Source of the DNA: Paracoccaceae bacterium
Lineage (GTDB): Bacteria > Pseudomonadota > Alphaproteobacteria > Rhodobacterales > Rhodobacteraceae
DNA: 64,000 nucleotides
Direction of reading: 5' to 3'
Assembly: GCA_029862205.1 (NCBI GenBank)
Contig: JAOTXT010000003.1
Location: 1 to 64,000 of the forward strand
Part shown: piece after piece, positions 17,462-26,183 of the stretch
How the letters are laid out: every line of letters starts with the position of its first letter
Numbering within the stretch: position 1 is the stretch's first letter
The notes under the pieces: generated by a model
Database searches by the model: none
What the model saw: only the letters and a program-made list of their open reading frames with translations
What the model was told of the DNA's origin: nothing
Translations under genes and position numbers: made by a program

Positions 17462-18382
17462 TCAGCCGTGGCTGAACATCTCCTTGCCGGCCACCGGCAG
17501 CGTCGCCCGCAGGATCTCTCCCCGGTCGGATTGGGTGATGTAGAGCTCGCGCGTTCCCGGCCGGAAGGCGACATTCGTGGTGGTCAGGCCCTCAGGCGCT
17601 AGGACCCGGATGCGCGGCACGCCCAGCGCGGTGAAGCCCCAGACCGAGCCGTGGCCCGCATCGGAGACCCAAAGCCCGCCTTCCGCGTCCAGCGCCATGC
17701 CGTCCGGACCCGAGACGCCGCCCGATAGCTGGATAAACCGCCCGGCCTTCGAAACCGTGCCGTCCTCCATGACCGGAAGCCGCCAAACCGCGTTGTCACG
17801 GGTCATGGCGACCAGGAGCTGGGCTTCCTCCAGGTTCATCACCAACCCGTTCGGCGAGGGTCCAGTATCGAGCAGCAGGTCCAGCCGCTCGGTCGCTTCG
17901 TCCCAGCGGAAGACCCGCCCGTTCGGCATGTGCAGACCAGACTGGCCTTGGTCGGTGAAATAGCAGGCGCCACCGGCGGCGAAGAACAGGTCGTTGCATC
18001 CCCGGAAATGTTCGGAATGGCGGTGGGTCAGACGCGGTTTCACTGCACCTGAGACCGGATCAACCTCCATGATCCCATTAGCGTAGTCAGCGATGAAGAC
18101 CCGCCCGTCCCGGTGGATTTTCAGCCCGTTCGGCCAGCCGTCGTATTCCGTCACCAAGCTCCAGTCCCCTACGGGCGAGATACGGAAAACCCGGCCGAAG
18201 GGGATGTCTACGACCCATAGGTTGCCGTCGCGGTCGAAGCTCGGGCCTTCGAGAAAGCTGTCGCAGTCCTGGCCCGACCGGTTGGCCTGGGCCCAAGCCG
18301 GCCGGGCGCCCGCGCGCCGGAACTCGGCGGGCATCGCGCTCCAGACCTCGGCTTCCAGAATCTCCGGCGGTGGATAGAGCAT
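17462..18382 (-). CDS. SMP-30/gluconolactonase/LRE family protein
   Basis: A 306-residue six-bladed beta-propeller lactonase-like enzyme. The metal and active-site pattern of the family is present: EGPSFDRDGNLWVVD (first Glu), HFRGCNDLFF (Asn), SPNGLVMN (Asn) and SGPDGMALDAEGGLWV (Asp). Such proteins hydrolyse sugar or other lactones and some bind Ca2+ or Zn2+. There is no evident signal peptide, so it should be cytoplasmic. It converges on the isochorismatase-like gene, with five bases between stops, and follows the RNA methyltransferase gene by 21 bases, possibly in the same transcript. Confidence 0.85.
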   Translation of the reverse strand: MLYPPPEILEAEVWSAMPAEFRRAGARPAWAQANRSGQDCDSFLEGPSFDRDGNLWVVDIPFGRVFRISPVGDWSLVTEYDGWPNGLKIHRDGRVFIADYANGIMEVDPVSGAVKPRLTHRHSEHFRGCNDLFFAAGGACYFTDQGQSGLHMPNGRVFRWDEATERLDLLLDTGPSPNGLVMNLEEAQLLVAMTRDNAVWRLPVMEDGTVSKAGRFIQLSGGVSGPDGMALDAEGGLWVSDAGHGSVWGFTALGVPRIRVLAPEGLTTTNVAFRPGTRELYITQSDRGEILRATLPVAGKEMFSHG

Positions 18383-18403
18383 GGGCGTGTCTCCCGGATC
18401 AAC

Positions 18404-19627
18404 TCAGCGGGTGAAGCCCGCCGCGAGTTCCACATGAGGACTCCAGCGGAATTGATCGACCGGCTGGACCCAATCGAGCCGATAGCCGCCATCGATCAGC
18501 ATCCGCGCGTCGCGGGCGAACGTGGCCGGATTGCAGCTGATGAATGCGATGCGGGGCACGCGCGCGTGGGCCAGTTGCTCGGTCTGGTTGCGGGCACCCG
18601 CGCGGGGTGGGTCGATGACGACTGCCTCGATGCCTTTGAACTCGGGCGCCAGCAGGGGGCGGTGATGCAGGTCGCGCCGCTCGGCGACGACCCGTTTCAG
18701 CCCCGGCGCCGCGCGCCAGGCTGCATCAAGCGCGGCCACAGCCGCGCCGTCACCCTCGAAGGCCAGAACCTCGGCTTGCTCGGCCAATGGCAGGGTAAAG
18801 GTGCCTGAGCCGCAATAGAGATCGGCGATCCTGCCGGCGCCGCCCACCGCCTCGCGCACCGCTTCCAATAGCGCCGCCTCCCCGGCCCGGGTCGGCTGCA
18901 GGAATCCGCCCGGCGGCGGCTTCACCCGCGCCCGGCCCATGGTCACAACCGGCTCGCCCATGCTTGCGACCTCTTCGCCGTTCCAGCCGAGCCGGGCGAG
19001 CCCAGCACGGGCCGCGACCCCGGCCAGGAGCGCCTTTTTCGGGCCCTCGAGCACCTTTGCATCCATCACCGCCGCGTCGACCCCGCCATTGGTGAGCGTC
19101 AGGGTGATCTTGACCTCGCCCTTGCGGCTGGCGGCGGTGGCGACCAGTTCCTCAAGCTTTGGTATCACGGCGATCAGCGCCGGCTCGGCCACGGTGCAGG
19201 TCTCGATCGGCACGATCGACGCATCAGCGCGTCCGTGGAAGCCGATCACCGTGCCCTTGCGCGTGCGGGTCGCGGCCAGGGTGATGCGCCGGCGGCTCTC
19301 GGCGGGCGAGGTGATGGTCGGCAGCACCGCGATCTCGGTGATCCCACGGGCCGCCAGCGCGGTGACGACTAGGTCACGTTTCCAGAGCGCGGTGAACCGC
19401 TCGCCCGCATGTTGCAGGGCACAGCCCCCGCAGGTGCCGAAATGGGGACAGGCCGGCTGGGCGCGGTCGCGGGATTTGCGCAGGATCGCCTCGGCGCGGC
19501 CACGCTCGCCATGCCGGACCACGCGCACCCGTTCGCCCGGCAGGGTGAAAGGCACGAACAGCGTGCCGCCCTCGGCGACGCCGTCGCCCTGAGCACCCAG
19601 GCTTTCGATCTCGACCTCGTCCGCCAT
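18404..19627 (-). CDS. Class I SAM-dependent RNA m5U methyltransferase (RlmD/TrmA family)
   Basis: A 407-residue enzyme with a TRAM-like N-terminal domain (residues ~1-55) and a [4Fe-4S] cluster motif CPHFGTCGGCALQH (residues ~60-73) completed by a later Cys (PIETC). The SAM motif is IADLYCGSGTFTLPLA. The catalytic Cys is in ISCNPATFARD, and VVIDPPRAGA is the motif IV equivalent. The presence of the Fe-S motif points to RlmD/RlmCD-like 23S rRNA uridine methylation rather than TrmA, but the target base cannot be fixed here. It is likely transcribed after the tlyA gene, from which it is 36 bases away. Confidence 0.9.
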   Translation of the reverse strand: MADEVEIESLGAQGDGVAEGGTLFVPFTLPGERVRVVRHGERGRAEAILRKSRDRAQPACPHFGTCGGCALQHAGERFTALWKRDLVVTALAARGITEIAVLPTITSPAESRRRITLAATRTRKGTVIGFHGRADASIVPIETCTVAEPALIAVIPKLEELVATAASRKGEVKITLTLTNGGVDAAVMDAKVLEGPKKALLAGVAARAGLARLGWNGEEVASMGEPVVTMGRARVKPPPGGFLQPTRAGEAALLEAVREAVGGAGRIADLYCGSGTFTLPLAEQAEVLAFEGDGAAVAALDAAWRAAPGLKRVVAERRDLHHRPLLAPEFKGIEAVVIDPPRAGARNQTEQLAHARVPRIAFISCNPATFARDARMLIDGGYRLDWVQPVDQFRWSPHVELAAGFTR

Positions 19628-19663
19628 CGGATCCCGAATTGCCCCGGGACAGGGGCCCGGGCG

Positions 19664-20386
19664 TCAGTCTGGCTTGCGCGCGGCGATCAGGAACTCCCTG
19701 TTGCCGTCGCCCCCTTCTATAGGGCTCGGAATCACCCCCGTCACCTGCCAGCCGCGCGCCGTGAGCCAATCGGCGATTTCGACCGTGACCCGGGCGTGGA
19801 CTTGCGCGTCGCGGACGATCCCGCCGCGTCCGATGGCGGCCCGCCCAGCCTCGAATTGCGGTTTGATCAGAGCTACGAGGACGGCCTCGGGCTTTGCCAG
19901 ATCCAACGCGGCGGGCAGCGCCTTGGTCAGTGAGATGAAGGCGAGGTCGGCGGTGATCCAATCGACCGGGGGGATGCGCGCGTCGGGCAGGGCCCGGGCG
20001 TTCACGCCCTCTAAGCTTTCGACCCTGGGATCCTCCGCCAGTGCCGCGACGAGCTGGCCGTGCCCCACATCGACCGCATAGACCCGCTCCGCGCCCCGGG
20101 CCAGCAGAACCTGGGTAAAGCCGCCGGTGGATGCGCCGAGGTCGAGTGCGATGCCCGACGGGGTCAACCCGAAATGGTCAAGCGCATGGTTCAGCTTTAG
20201 CGCACCACGTGAGACCCACGGGTTCGGACCTTCGGTGACTACGAGCTTCGCGGAACCGGCCACGGTCTGTGAAGGCTTGCGCGCGACCGCCCCATCCACC
20301 GTGACCGCGCCCGCCTCGATCAGCGCCCGAGCGCGGGCCCGGCTGGGGGCCAGGCCGAGCTCGACCAAGCGCTGGTCGAGCCGCAT
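19664..20386 (-). CDS. tlyA: TlyA family rRNA methyltransferase/hemolysin
   Basis: A 240-residue protein with an N-terminal S4 RNA-binding domain (MRLDQRLVELGLAPSRARA, residues 1-60) and an FtsJ-like 2'-O-methyltransferase domain. The SAM site is ALDLGASTGGFTQVLL. The K-D-K-E tetrad of 2'-O methyltransferases can be placed in WVSRGALKL, TADLAFISL, LIKPQFEAG and NREFLI. TlyA methylates 16S and/or 23S rRNA and affects capreomycin sensitivity in mycobacteria. The ATG at 20386 is supported by the S4 domain start; the 45 extra residues in the track are unconserved. It follows the TerB-like gene by four bases. Confidence 0.92.
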   Translation of the reverse strand: MRLDQRLVELGLAPSRARARALIEAGAVTVDGAVARKPSQTVAGSAKLVVTEGPNPWVSRGALKLNHALDHFGLTPSGIALDLGASTGGFTQVLLARGAERVYAVDVGHGQLVAALAEDPRVESLEGVNARALPDARIPPVDWITADLAFISLTKALPAALDLAKPEAVLVALIKPQFEAGRAAIGRGGIVRDAQVHARVTVEIADWLTARGWQVTGVIPSPIEGGDGNREFLIAARKPD

Positions 20387-20390
20387 GCGC

Positions 20391-20921
20391 TCAGGCCTGG
20401 CCCAGACCCCGGCGCACGGCGTCCAGCGCGTCCGCCTCGCGTTCGCCCATTGCGCCGCCATCGGCGGTCGCGACCGCCTCGACCATGGCCAGAAGCTGTG
20501 GCCCGGCCTCGTCGCCCGCATGCGTCTTGACCACGCGGGTCAGGCGCCGGATCGCGTCCTCGGGGCTGTTGCACTGGCCGGCGATCCAGCGGCCGAAGGC
20601 GGTGATGTCGACGGCCTCGGCGCTGTCGATCTGGAAGATAGAGCCAGCCTCGGCGGTCAGCCGGTCGATCTCGGCCTGGCTGAGCGGCGCGTCCATGCCT
20701 GCAACAGCAGCGGCAATGCCGGCCGCGGCCAGCCGTGGGTCCTCGACGCAATCGGCCGGATGGGACTTGTGCGTGCGCATATACCCGAAGCGCCGGATCG
20801 CCAAGCGGACGTCATTGGCTACGTTGGCTATGTCGCCGGCCGCGTCCTGCGCCGCCTTGAAGCGCCAATACCAGATCGCGACCGCGCTCAGGACGCCCAA
20901 AATGCCCAGAAGGATATGCAT
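20391..20921 (-). CDS. TerB-like membrane-anchored protein, function unknown
   Basis: A 176-residue protein with one N-terminal membrane helix (MHILLGILGVLSAVAIWYW, residues 1-19) and an alpha-helical cytoplasmic domain of ~150 residues. The pattern of paired helices with conserved acidic and Gly positions (AMVEAVATADGGAMGEREAD at the end) resembles the TerB/DjlA-like domain, where such a turn can bind metal. I infer the fold, not the function. The ATG at 20921 gives the membrane helix directly at the N-terminus and has GGGGT upstream; the track start at 21116 would run through a hairpin. tlyA follows it closely. Confidence 0.6.
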   Translation of the reverse strand: MHILLGILGVLSAVAIWYWRFKAAQDAAGDIANVANDVRLAIRRFGYMRTHKSHPADCVEDPRLAAAGIAAAVAGMDAPLSQAEIDRLTAEAGSIFQIDSAEAVDITAFGRWIAGQCNSPEDAIRRLTRVVKTHAGDEAGPQLLAMVEAVATADGGAMGEREADALDAVRRGLGQA

Positions 20922-21044
20922 TGCCACCCCCGAAAATGCCCCCTCGGAATGGCGCGCATTGTGCCTGAAATGAGAGATTCGGTAAACGGGATTATCGAAA
21001 CGGGGAAATGCATTAGAGTGCAATCTGACAGCGGGACGCGAGAT

Positions 21045-21067
21045 AAGGTGGGTTTTCAACCCACCTT
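21045..21067. terminator. 10-bp hairpin AAGGTGGGTT/AACCCACCTT after hypothetical membrane protein gene
   Basis: A perfect 10-bp stem with a TTC loop lies 30 bases beyond the stop at 21097 and more than 120 bases before the TerB-like start, both on the minus strand. It lacks a clear T run on the minus strand, so it may be a Rho-assisted or RNA-stabilising hairpin rather than a full intrinsic terminator. Confidence 0.5.
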
Positions 21068-21096
21068 GCGTCAATCGGTGCGTGGGAACAGGCATT

Positions 21097-21579
21097 CTAC
21101 GGAGCAGCCCGCACACGGCGTTTGAACATCACGTTCGGCCGGGCGCCGATAAGCATGTAAATGGCGAGCGGCACCTCGATCAGAGAGACCAGCACAAGAA
21201 GCGCGTCCCGCCACCATCCCAAGTCGAGATCAGGTTCGGGATAGAGGAGATCGAGCGCGAATACGATGGCAACCCCGACAAGGACGTTTACCAGATAGAG
21301 TTCCGGCGCATATCGCCATCGCGTCCAGATTGCCCAGAGGACAGCAAGCGTGCCTACGGCGTAATACCCCGTCTCGGCAGCTTGCAGGTTGAAAGGTCGG
21401 TTCTCATACAACACTGTTCCGGCGATATCCCCGGACAGGGCATCTTGCACGCTGATCAGCAGCGTGATGGGCGTGACGACGATCACGAAGACATAAAACC
21501 AGACGATAAAGCCGACCCAACCGCGCGCCCGATTCAGCGGATGATCGCTCCATTCGGTGTCAGAGAGTTCGCGCCACAT
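21097..21579 (-). CDS. Four-helix hypothetical membrane protein (DUF2569-like)
   Basis: A 160-residue integral membrane protein with four predicted helices near residues 18-45, 70-88, 95-112 and 122-145. The opening HPLNRARGWVGFIVWFYVFV and the pairing of helices recall the DUF2569 family, but I am not certain of membership. There is no signal for enzymatic function. It stands alone between a palindromic repeat upstream and a hairpin downstream; its local base composition is lower in GC than the neighbours, which could mark later acquisition. Confidence 0.6.
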   Translation of the reverse strand: MWRELSDTEWSDHPLNRARGWVGFIVWFYVFVIVVTPITLLISVQDALSGDIAGTVLYENRPFNLQAAETGYYAVGTLAVLWAIWTRWRYAPELYLVNVLVGVAIVFALDLLYPEPDLDLGWWRDALLVLVSLIEVPLAIYMLIGARPNVMFKRRVRAAP

Positions 21580-21616
21580 ACGTAATCCCGTGCCTTAAAT
21601 CGCATCACTAACAAAC

Positions 21617-21675
21617 TGTAGGCTGCGTGCTTGCACGCACCTTTATGAATTGCGGTGCGTGTGCAAGCACGCGCC
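21617..21675. repeat. Paired GTGCGTGC/GCACGCAC palindrome between genes
   Basis: Two back-to-back palindromes (CGTGCTTGCACG and CGTGTGCAAGCACG types) flank a short AT-rich spacer. The unit lies between the hypothetical membrane gene promoter and the dxs stop. It is nearly the same as the unit at 42178-42247 and related to those at 4972, 38006 and 42841, so it belongs to a dispersed intergenic family. Confidence 0.75.
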
Positions 21676-21686
21676 CTGCGAGTGCC

Positions 21687-23600
21687 TCACGCCCGCGCTG
21701 CCGCCGCGTTCTGTCCCAGCGCGCTCAGTGCCATGTCGACGATATGCGGGGCGTTCATCGCCGCGGTCTCGTACATCGCCGCCGGCTTGTCCTGGTCCAG
21801 GAACACATCCGGGAAGATCATCGGTCGGACCTTGAGGCCCTGATCGAGCATCCCCTCCATGGCGAGCATCTGCAACACATGGGAGCCGAAGCCGCCGATG
21901 GCGCCCTCCTCGACAGTGACCAGCGCCTCGTGCTCGCGGGCCAGCCGCAGGATCAGGTCGCGGTCCAACGGTTTGGCAAAACGCGCATCCGCTACGGTGG
22001 TCGAGAGGCCGCGCGCCTCGAGCTCCTCGGCGGCCTGAAGGCATTCCGACAAGCGGGCGCCGAACGACAGAAGCGCGATCTTCGTGCCCTCGCGCACCAC
22101 CCGGCCCTTGCCGATCTCGAGCGGCACGCCTGTCTCCGGCAGGTCCACGCCCACTCCCTCGCCGCGGGGATACCGGAAGGCAGAGGGTCCATCGTCGATC
22201 TGCGCCGCAGTCGCGACCATGTGGACAAGCTCCGCCTCATCCGCTGCCGCCATCACCACCATCCCCGGCAGGCACCCCAGATAGGCGACGTCGAAGCTGC
22301 CCGCGTGCGTCGCCCCGTCGGCGCCGACCAGCCCCGCCCGGTCGATCGCGAAGCGCACCGGCAGCTTCTGGATCGCCACGTCGTGGACCACCTGGTCATA
22401 GGCCCGTTGCAGGAAGGTGGAGTAGATCGCCGCGAACGGCTTCATCCCCGCCGCCGCCAGCCCGGCGGCGAAGGTGACCGCATGCTGCTCGGCGAGGCCG
22501 ACATCGAAAGTGCGGTCCGGATAGGCTTTCCCGAAAAGGTCGAGCCCGGTCCCGTCCGGCATCGCCGCGGTGATGCCGACGATGCGGTCGTCCTTCTCCG
22601 CCTCCTTGATCAGCGCCTTCGCGAAGACCTTGGTGTAGGAGGGCGCATTGGGTGTCGGCTTCGACTGTTCGCCTGTCACCACGTCGAACTTCGCGACGCC
22701 GTGATACTTGTCGGCGGAGGTTTCGGCCGGTGCGTAGCCCTTGCCCTTCTTGGTGATGCAGTGGACCAGGACCGGCCCTGTGGCCCGCGCCCGGACCGTG
22801 CGCAGAACCGGCAGAAGCTGGCTCATGTCGTGGCCGTCGATCGGGCCGATATAGTCGAGGCCCAGCTCCTCGAAGAGGGTCCCGCCGACCGCCATTCCCT
22901 TGACCAGTTCATGGGCCCGGCGCGCGCCTTCACGCAACGGTTCCGGCAGCCAATTCACCGCCTCCTTGGCGGCGGCTTTGAGGTCCTGGAACGGCGCCTG
23001 GGCGTAGAGCCGCGAGAGATAGGCCGACATCGCGCCCACGGGCGGCGCGATCGACATCTCGTTGTCGTTCAGGATGATGATCAGCCGATGGCCCAGATAG
23101 CCCGCATTGTTCATCGCCTCGTAGGCCATGCCGGCGGTCATCGCGCCGTCGCCGATCACCGCGATGGCGTCGCCGGTCTCGGCGCCCAATTCGCGCCCGG
23201 TGGCAAATCCCAGCGCGGCGGAGATCGAGGTCGAGCTGTGGGCGGCGCCGAACGGGTCGTATTCGCTCTCCGCGCGCTTGGTGAAGCCGCTGAGACCCCC
23301 GCCCTGGCGCAGCGTGCGGATTCGGTCTCGCCGCCCGGTCAGGATCTTGTGGGGATAGCACTGATGGCCCACATCCCAGATCAGCTTGTCACGGGGGGTA
23401 TCGAAGACTGCGTGGATCGCGACGGTCAGCTCGACAACGCCCAGCCCGGCGCCCAGATGCCCGCCAGTGACCGAGACCGCCGAGATCGTCTCGGCGCGAA
23501 GCTCGTCGGCGATCTGCGCCAATTCGGCATCGCTCATCGCGCGCAGATCGGACGGATACTGCACACGGTCCAAGAGCGGGGTAAGTGGCCGGTCGCTCAC
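21687..23600 (-). CDS. dxs: 1-deoxy-D-xylulose-5-phosphate synthase
   Basis: A 637-residue thiamine diphosphate enzyme that condenses pyruvate and glyceraldehyde-3-phosphate, the first step of the MEP isoprenoid pathway. The ThDP motif [18 protein letters not shown]...ILNDNEMS is in the N-terminal third, the catalytic-His region is GHQCYPHKI, and the C-terminal transketolase domains carry [14 protein letters not shown] and [18 protein letters not shown]. The TTG at 23603 in the track is one codon before a GTG at 23600; the GTG gives the normal start [10 protein letters not shown] and has GGGAGAA upstream. It follows xseB by 73 bases, a gap where ispA usually lies. Confidence 0.97.
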   Translation of the reverse strand: MSDRPLTPLLDRVQYPSDLRAMSDAELAQIADELRAETISAVSVTGGHLGAGLGVVELTVAIHAVFDTPRDKLIWDVGHQCYPHKILTGRRDRIRTLRQGGGLSGFTKRAESEYDPFGAAHSSTSISAALGFATGRELGAETGDAIAVIGDGAMTAGMAYEAMNNAGYLGHRLIIILNDNEMSIAPPVGAMSAYLSRLYAQAPFQDLKAAAKEAVNWLPEPLREGARRAHELVKGMAVGGTLFEELGLDYIGPIDGHDMSQLLPVLRTVRARATGPVLVHCITKKGKGYAPAETSADKYHGVAKFDVVTGEQSKPTPNAPSYTKVFAKALIKEAEKDDRIVGITAAMPDGTGLDLFGKAYPDRTFDVGLAEQHAVTFAAGLAAAGMKPFAAIYSTFLQRAYDQVVHDVAIQKLPVRFAIDRAGLVGADGATHAGSFDVAYLGCLPGMVVMAAADEAELVHMVATAAQIDDGPSAFRYPRGEGVGVDLPETGVPLEIGKGRVVREGTKIALLSFGARLSECLQAAEELEARGLSTTVADARFAKPLDRDLILRLAREHEALVTVEEGAIGGFGSHVLQMLAMEGMLDQGLKVRPMIFPDVFLDQDKPAAMYETAAMNAPHIVDMALSALGQNAAAARA

Positions 23601-23673
23601 CAAATTCTCCCTATTTTCGAAGCTGTCTGATTGGCAGATCGGGCTGCTATTGGCAAATGAACTTAGTTCAGGA

Positions 23674-23916
23674 TCACTCGGTCTTGAAGGGCTCGGTATC
23701 CGTGGCCGTGCCGTCCGCGCCGGCGGTGATCTTTTCGACCTTCAGTTCCGCCTCGCCCAGCTTGGCCTCGCAATGTTTCTTCAGCGCATCCCCGCGCTCA
23801 TAGAGCGCGATCGACTTCTCCAGCGGCACCTCGCCGCCCTCGAGCGCGCGGACCACGGTGTCGAGCGCGTCCATCGCTTCCTCGAAGGTCATATCCTCAA
23901 TCTTCTTTTCAGTCAT
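23674..23916 (-). CDS. xseB: Exodeoxyribonuclease VII small subunit
   Basis: An 80-residue helical protein with the family opening [31 protein letters not shown] followed by a second helix ([26 protein letters not shown]). It binds the large subunit XseA, not in this window, to form the nuclease that degrades single-stranded DNA. The start overlaps the stop of the histone deacetylase-like gene by four bases. Its usual downstream partner ispA is absent and dxs comes next. Confidence 0.94.
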   Translation of the reverse strand: MTEKKIEDMTFEEAMDALDTVVRALEGGEVPLEKSIALYERGDALKKHCEAKLGEAELKVEKITAGADGTATDTEPFKTE

Positions 23917-24854
23917 GTATGAGCCTCCGCATGGGCGATCAGCGCGTCCAGATGGGCCGCGACGGAATCCGCAAGTCCATCGAGGTCATAACCGCCCTCC
24001 AAGGTCGAGACCACCCGCCCCTCACAGCATTCCTCGGCGATCTTGCAAAGCTCGGCCGTGACCCAGCCGAAATCCTCGGCCTGCCAATTGAGATTGGCCA
24101 GGGGATCGGCCGCATGGGCATCGAACCCGGCCGAAATCATCAGGAGGTCAGGGCCGAACTCGCGCACAGCCGGGAAGATCGTGCCCTCATAGGCGACCCG
24201 CATCTCGCGCCCGCCGCTCATCGGGTTCAGGGGCGCGTTGAAGATGTTGCCGACCCCGGTCTCGTGCGCGGCCCCCGTGCCCGGATAGAGCGGCATCTGG
24301 TGCGACGAGGCGAAGAGGACCCTCGGCTCGTTCCAGAAGATGTCCTGGGTGCCGTTGCCGTGATGGACGTCGAAGTCGACGATGGCGATCTTCTCGAGCC
24401 CGAGCGCGTCCAGCCCATGGCGCGCGCCGACCGCCACGTTGTCGAAGAGGCAGAACCCCATTGCCCGGTCCTTCTCGGCATGATGGCCGCACGGGCGCAC
24501 GGCACAGAAGGCCGCTTTGTGCGCGCCGCCAGCAACCGCCTCGACCGCGGCGATATTGGCACCGGCCGCATGGCGGGCCGCGGTCAGGCTGTCAGGGCAC
24601 ATATGCGTATCGGGGTCCAGGCTCACCCATCCCTCGCTGGGCAACCGCAACTTGATCGTCTCGATATAGGCCGATGTATGCGCGCGCCCAATCTGATCGT
24701 CATCCGCCGCCGGTGCCTCCACCCGGGGCAAATTCGTATAATCCGCGCCCGCAAGCACCCGGTCGACTGTTTCAATCCGCGCCACCCGTTCCGGATGGCC
24801 GGGCGGCGTCACATGATCGTGGCTAGACGGATGGGTAAGGATCAGCACTGACAT
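23913..24854 (-). CDS. Histone deacetylase family protein (class II HDAC-like amidohydrolase)
   Basis: A 313-residue zinc deacetylase-like enzyme. The paired histidines are in RPCGHHAEKDRAMGFCLFDN, the zinc ligands in IVDFDVHHGNGTQDIF and the later Asp in MISAGFDAHAADPL; the catalytic Tyr lies in LEGGYDLDGL. Bacterial homologues deacetylate acetylated polyamines or act in acetoin utilisation. In many alphaproteobacteria a gene of this family precedes xseB, as it does here with a four-base overlap. The start at 24854 gives MSVLILTHPSSHDHVTPPGHPERVAR, the normal family N-terminus. Confidence 0.92.
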   Translation of the reverse strand: MSVLILTHPSSHDHVTPPGHPERVARIETVDRVLAGADYTNLPRVEAPAADDDQIGRAHTSAYIETIKLRLPSEGWVSLDPDTHMCPDSLTAARHAAGANIAAVEAVAGGAHKAAFCAVRPCGHHAEKDRAMGFCLFDNVAVGARHGLDALGLEKIAIVDFDVHHGNGTQDIFWNEPRVLFASSHQMPLYPGTGAAHETGVGNIFNAPLNPMSGGREMRVAYEGTIFPAVREFGPDLLMISAGFDAHAADPLANLNWQAEDFGWVTAELCKIAEECCEGRVVSTLEGGYDLDGLADSVAAHLDALIAHAEAHT

Positions 24855-24960
24855 GGGGAAAGACTAGACCGGGTGCCGGCCAAAGGTAAACGGGGTCTCT
24901 TGCTTCGCGGAAGCTCTGGGCCGAAGTTCGGTGAAGCAGTGCAGATATTCGGAGCCTTTG

Positions 24961-26094
24961 ATGATGGACTTCCACCCCTTCGCGGTCGAGCAGTTCCTGT
25001 CCGAGCACGAGCACGGGGTGCGGTTCAACTTCTCGGAAAGCGGCGTCCATCCGATGCGCTATGACGAGCTGTTCCGGTTGGCGCAGATCGATACGGAAGC
25101 ATTGTTCGCGACCCTGATCGATTACCCGCAGGTCAACGGATTCGACGGCCTGCGCGAGAAGATCGCCGCGCTCTATCCCGGCGCGGCGCCTCAGAACGTG
25201 CTGGTAACGGTCGGCGCGACCGAGGCGAACACGCTGGCCGCCGCCGCCCTGATCGCGCCGGGCGACAACATGGTTCGGTTCCGCCCGACCTACGAGCAGC
25301 TTCCCGGCAATGCACTGAACCTTGGCCACGAGGTGCGCGTGGTCGATTTGGTCGAGGAGCGGGGTTGGGCGGTGGACACGGCCGCCCTCGCGGCGGTGGT
25401 GGACGACCGCACGCGGATCATCCATGTGGTCAACCCGAACAACCCCACCGGCCAAATCCTGAGTGACGGCGATCGAGACGCGATTGTCGGGGCGGCGCAG
25501 CACTCGGGCGCCTGGATCGTCGCCGACGAGGTCTATTCGGGCACCGAGCGCAACACCGACGACCCGACCCCCAGCTTCTGGGGCACCCACGACCGGGTGA
25601 TCGCGATCAATTCCATGAGCAAGGCCTACGGGCTGCCGGGGCTGCGCCTGGGCTGGCTGGTCGTGCCCGAGGAGATCGTGGACTGCGCCTGGCGGCGGCA
25701 CGAATATGCCTCGATCGCGGCCTCAATGTTTTCGATGAAGCTGGCGGACGCCGCGCTGGCGCCGGTGCCGCGCGCCCGGCTGATGGAGCGTGCCCGCGGC
25801 CTGATCCGGCGCGGCTTCGAGACGCTTAGCGAGGCCTTGGCCGAGCATCCGAGCGTCTTCTCGGTGGTACCGCCACAGGCCTCGGCGATGTCGTTCGTGA
25901 AGTTCGCTCTGCCCGTGACCTCGGACGAATTCGCCCGCAGGCTGCTGGCCGAGGAGGATGTGCTGGTAATCCCCGGTTCAAAATTCGGCCTGGACGGGCA
26001 TTTCCGGTTCTCGTCCGCGCTGCCCGACGGTCACCTGCGCGAAGGTTTGGCGCACATGAACGCGCTGGTAGGTCGGATATTGGCCGAAGATTGA
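24961..26094 (+). CDS. Class I/II PLP-dependent aminotransferase
   Basis: A 377-residue fold-type I aminotransferase. Cofactor motifs are VNPNNPTGQIL, IVADEVYSG and the Schiff-base lysine in NSMSKAYGLPGLRLGW (residues ~220-235); the substrate carboxylate Arg lies in HFRFSSALP. The N-terminal region (HGVRFNFSESGVHPMRYDEL) resembles aminotransferases of the capreomycidine-synthase/VioD-like group more than aspartate aminotransferase, but I would not assign a substrate. GGAG lies six bases before ATG 24961; the GTG at 24931 used by the track has no such site. It is divergent from the HDAC-like gene. Confidence 0.85.
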   Translation: MMDFHPFAVEQFLSEHEHGVRFNFSESGVHPMRYDELFRLAQIDTEALFATLIDYPQVNGFDGLREKIAALYPGAAPQNVLVTVGATEANTLAAAALIAPGDNMVRFRPTYEQLPGNALNLGHEVRVVDLVEERGWAVDTAALAAVVDDRTRIIHVVNPNNPTGQILSDGDRDAIVGAAQHSGAWIVADEVYSGTERNTDDPTPSFWGTHDRVIAINSMSKAYGLPGLRLGWLVVPEEIVDCAWRRHEYASIAASMFSMKLADAALAPVPRARLMERARGLIRRGFETLSEALAEHPSVFSVVPPQASAMSFVKFALPVTSDEFARRLLAEEDVLVIPGSKFGLDGHFRFSSALPDGHLREGLAHMNALVGRILAED

Positions 26095-26102
26095 TCAAGC
26101 CA

Positions 26103-26173
26103 ATGTCCCAGGCTTGACCTGGGACCTCGGTGTTCGCCGTCGCCCATCGAGCCCCGGTTCCGGGCCGGGGCAT
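26103..26173. repeat. Dispersed palindromic element (TCCCAGG/CCTGGGA plus CCCCGG/CCGGGG)
   Basis: The unit holds a first stem TCCCAGG-CTTGA-CCTGGGA and a second stem built on CCCCGG/CCGGGG, ending GGGGCAT. It lies in the short gap between convergent genes. The element at 61739-61810 has the same order, loop CTTGA and ending, with paired changes in the first stem (CAG/CTG to CGG/CCG), so this is a repeat family rather than chance. Confidence 0.75.
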
Positions 26174-26183
26174 CGGCGATGTC

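Noticed and set aside
21627-23630. A 667-residue plus-strand ORF opposite dxs
   Set aside because: It mirrors the dxs coding region exactly and lacks any domain; dxs is intact.
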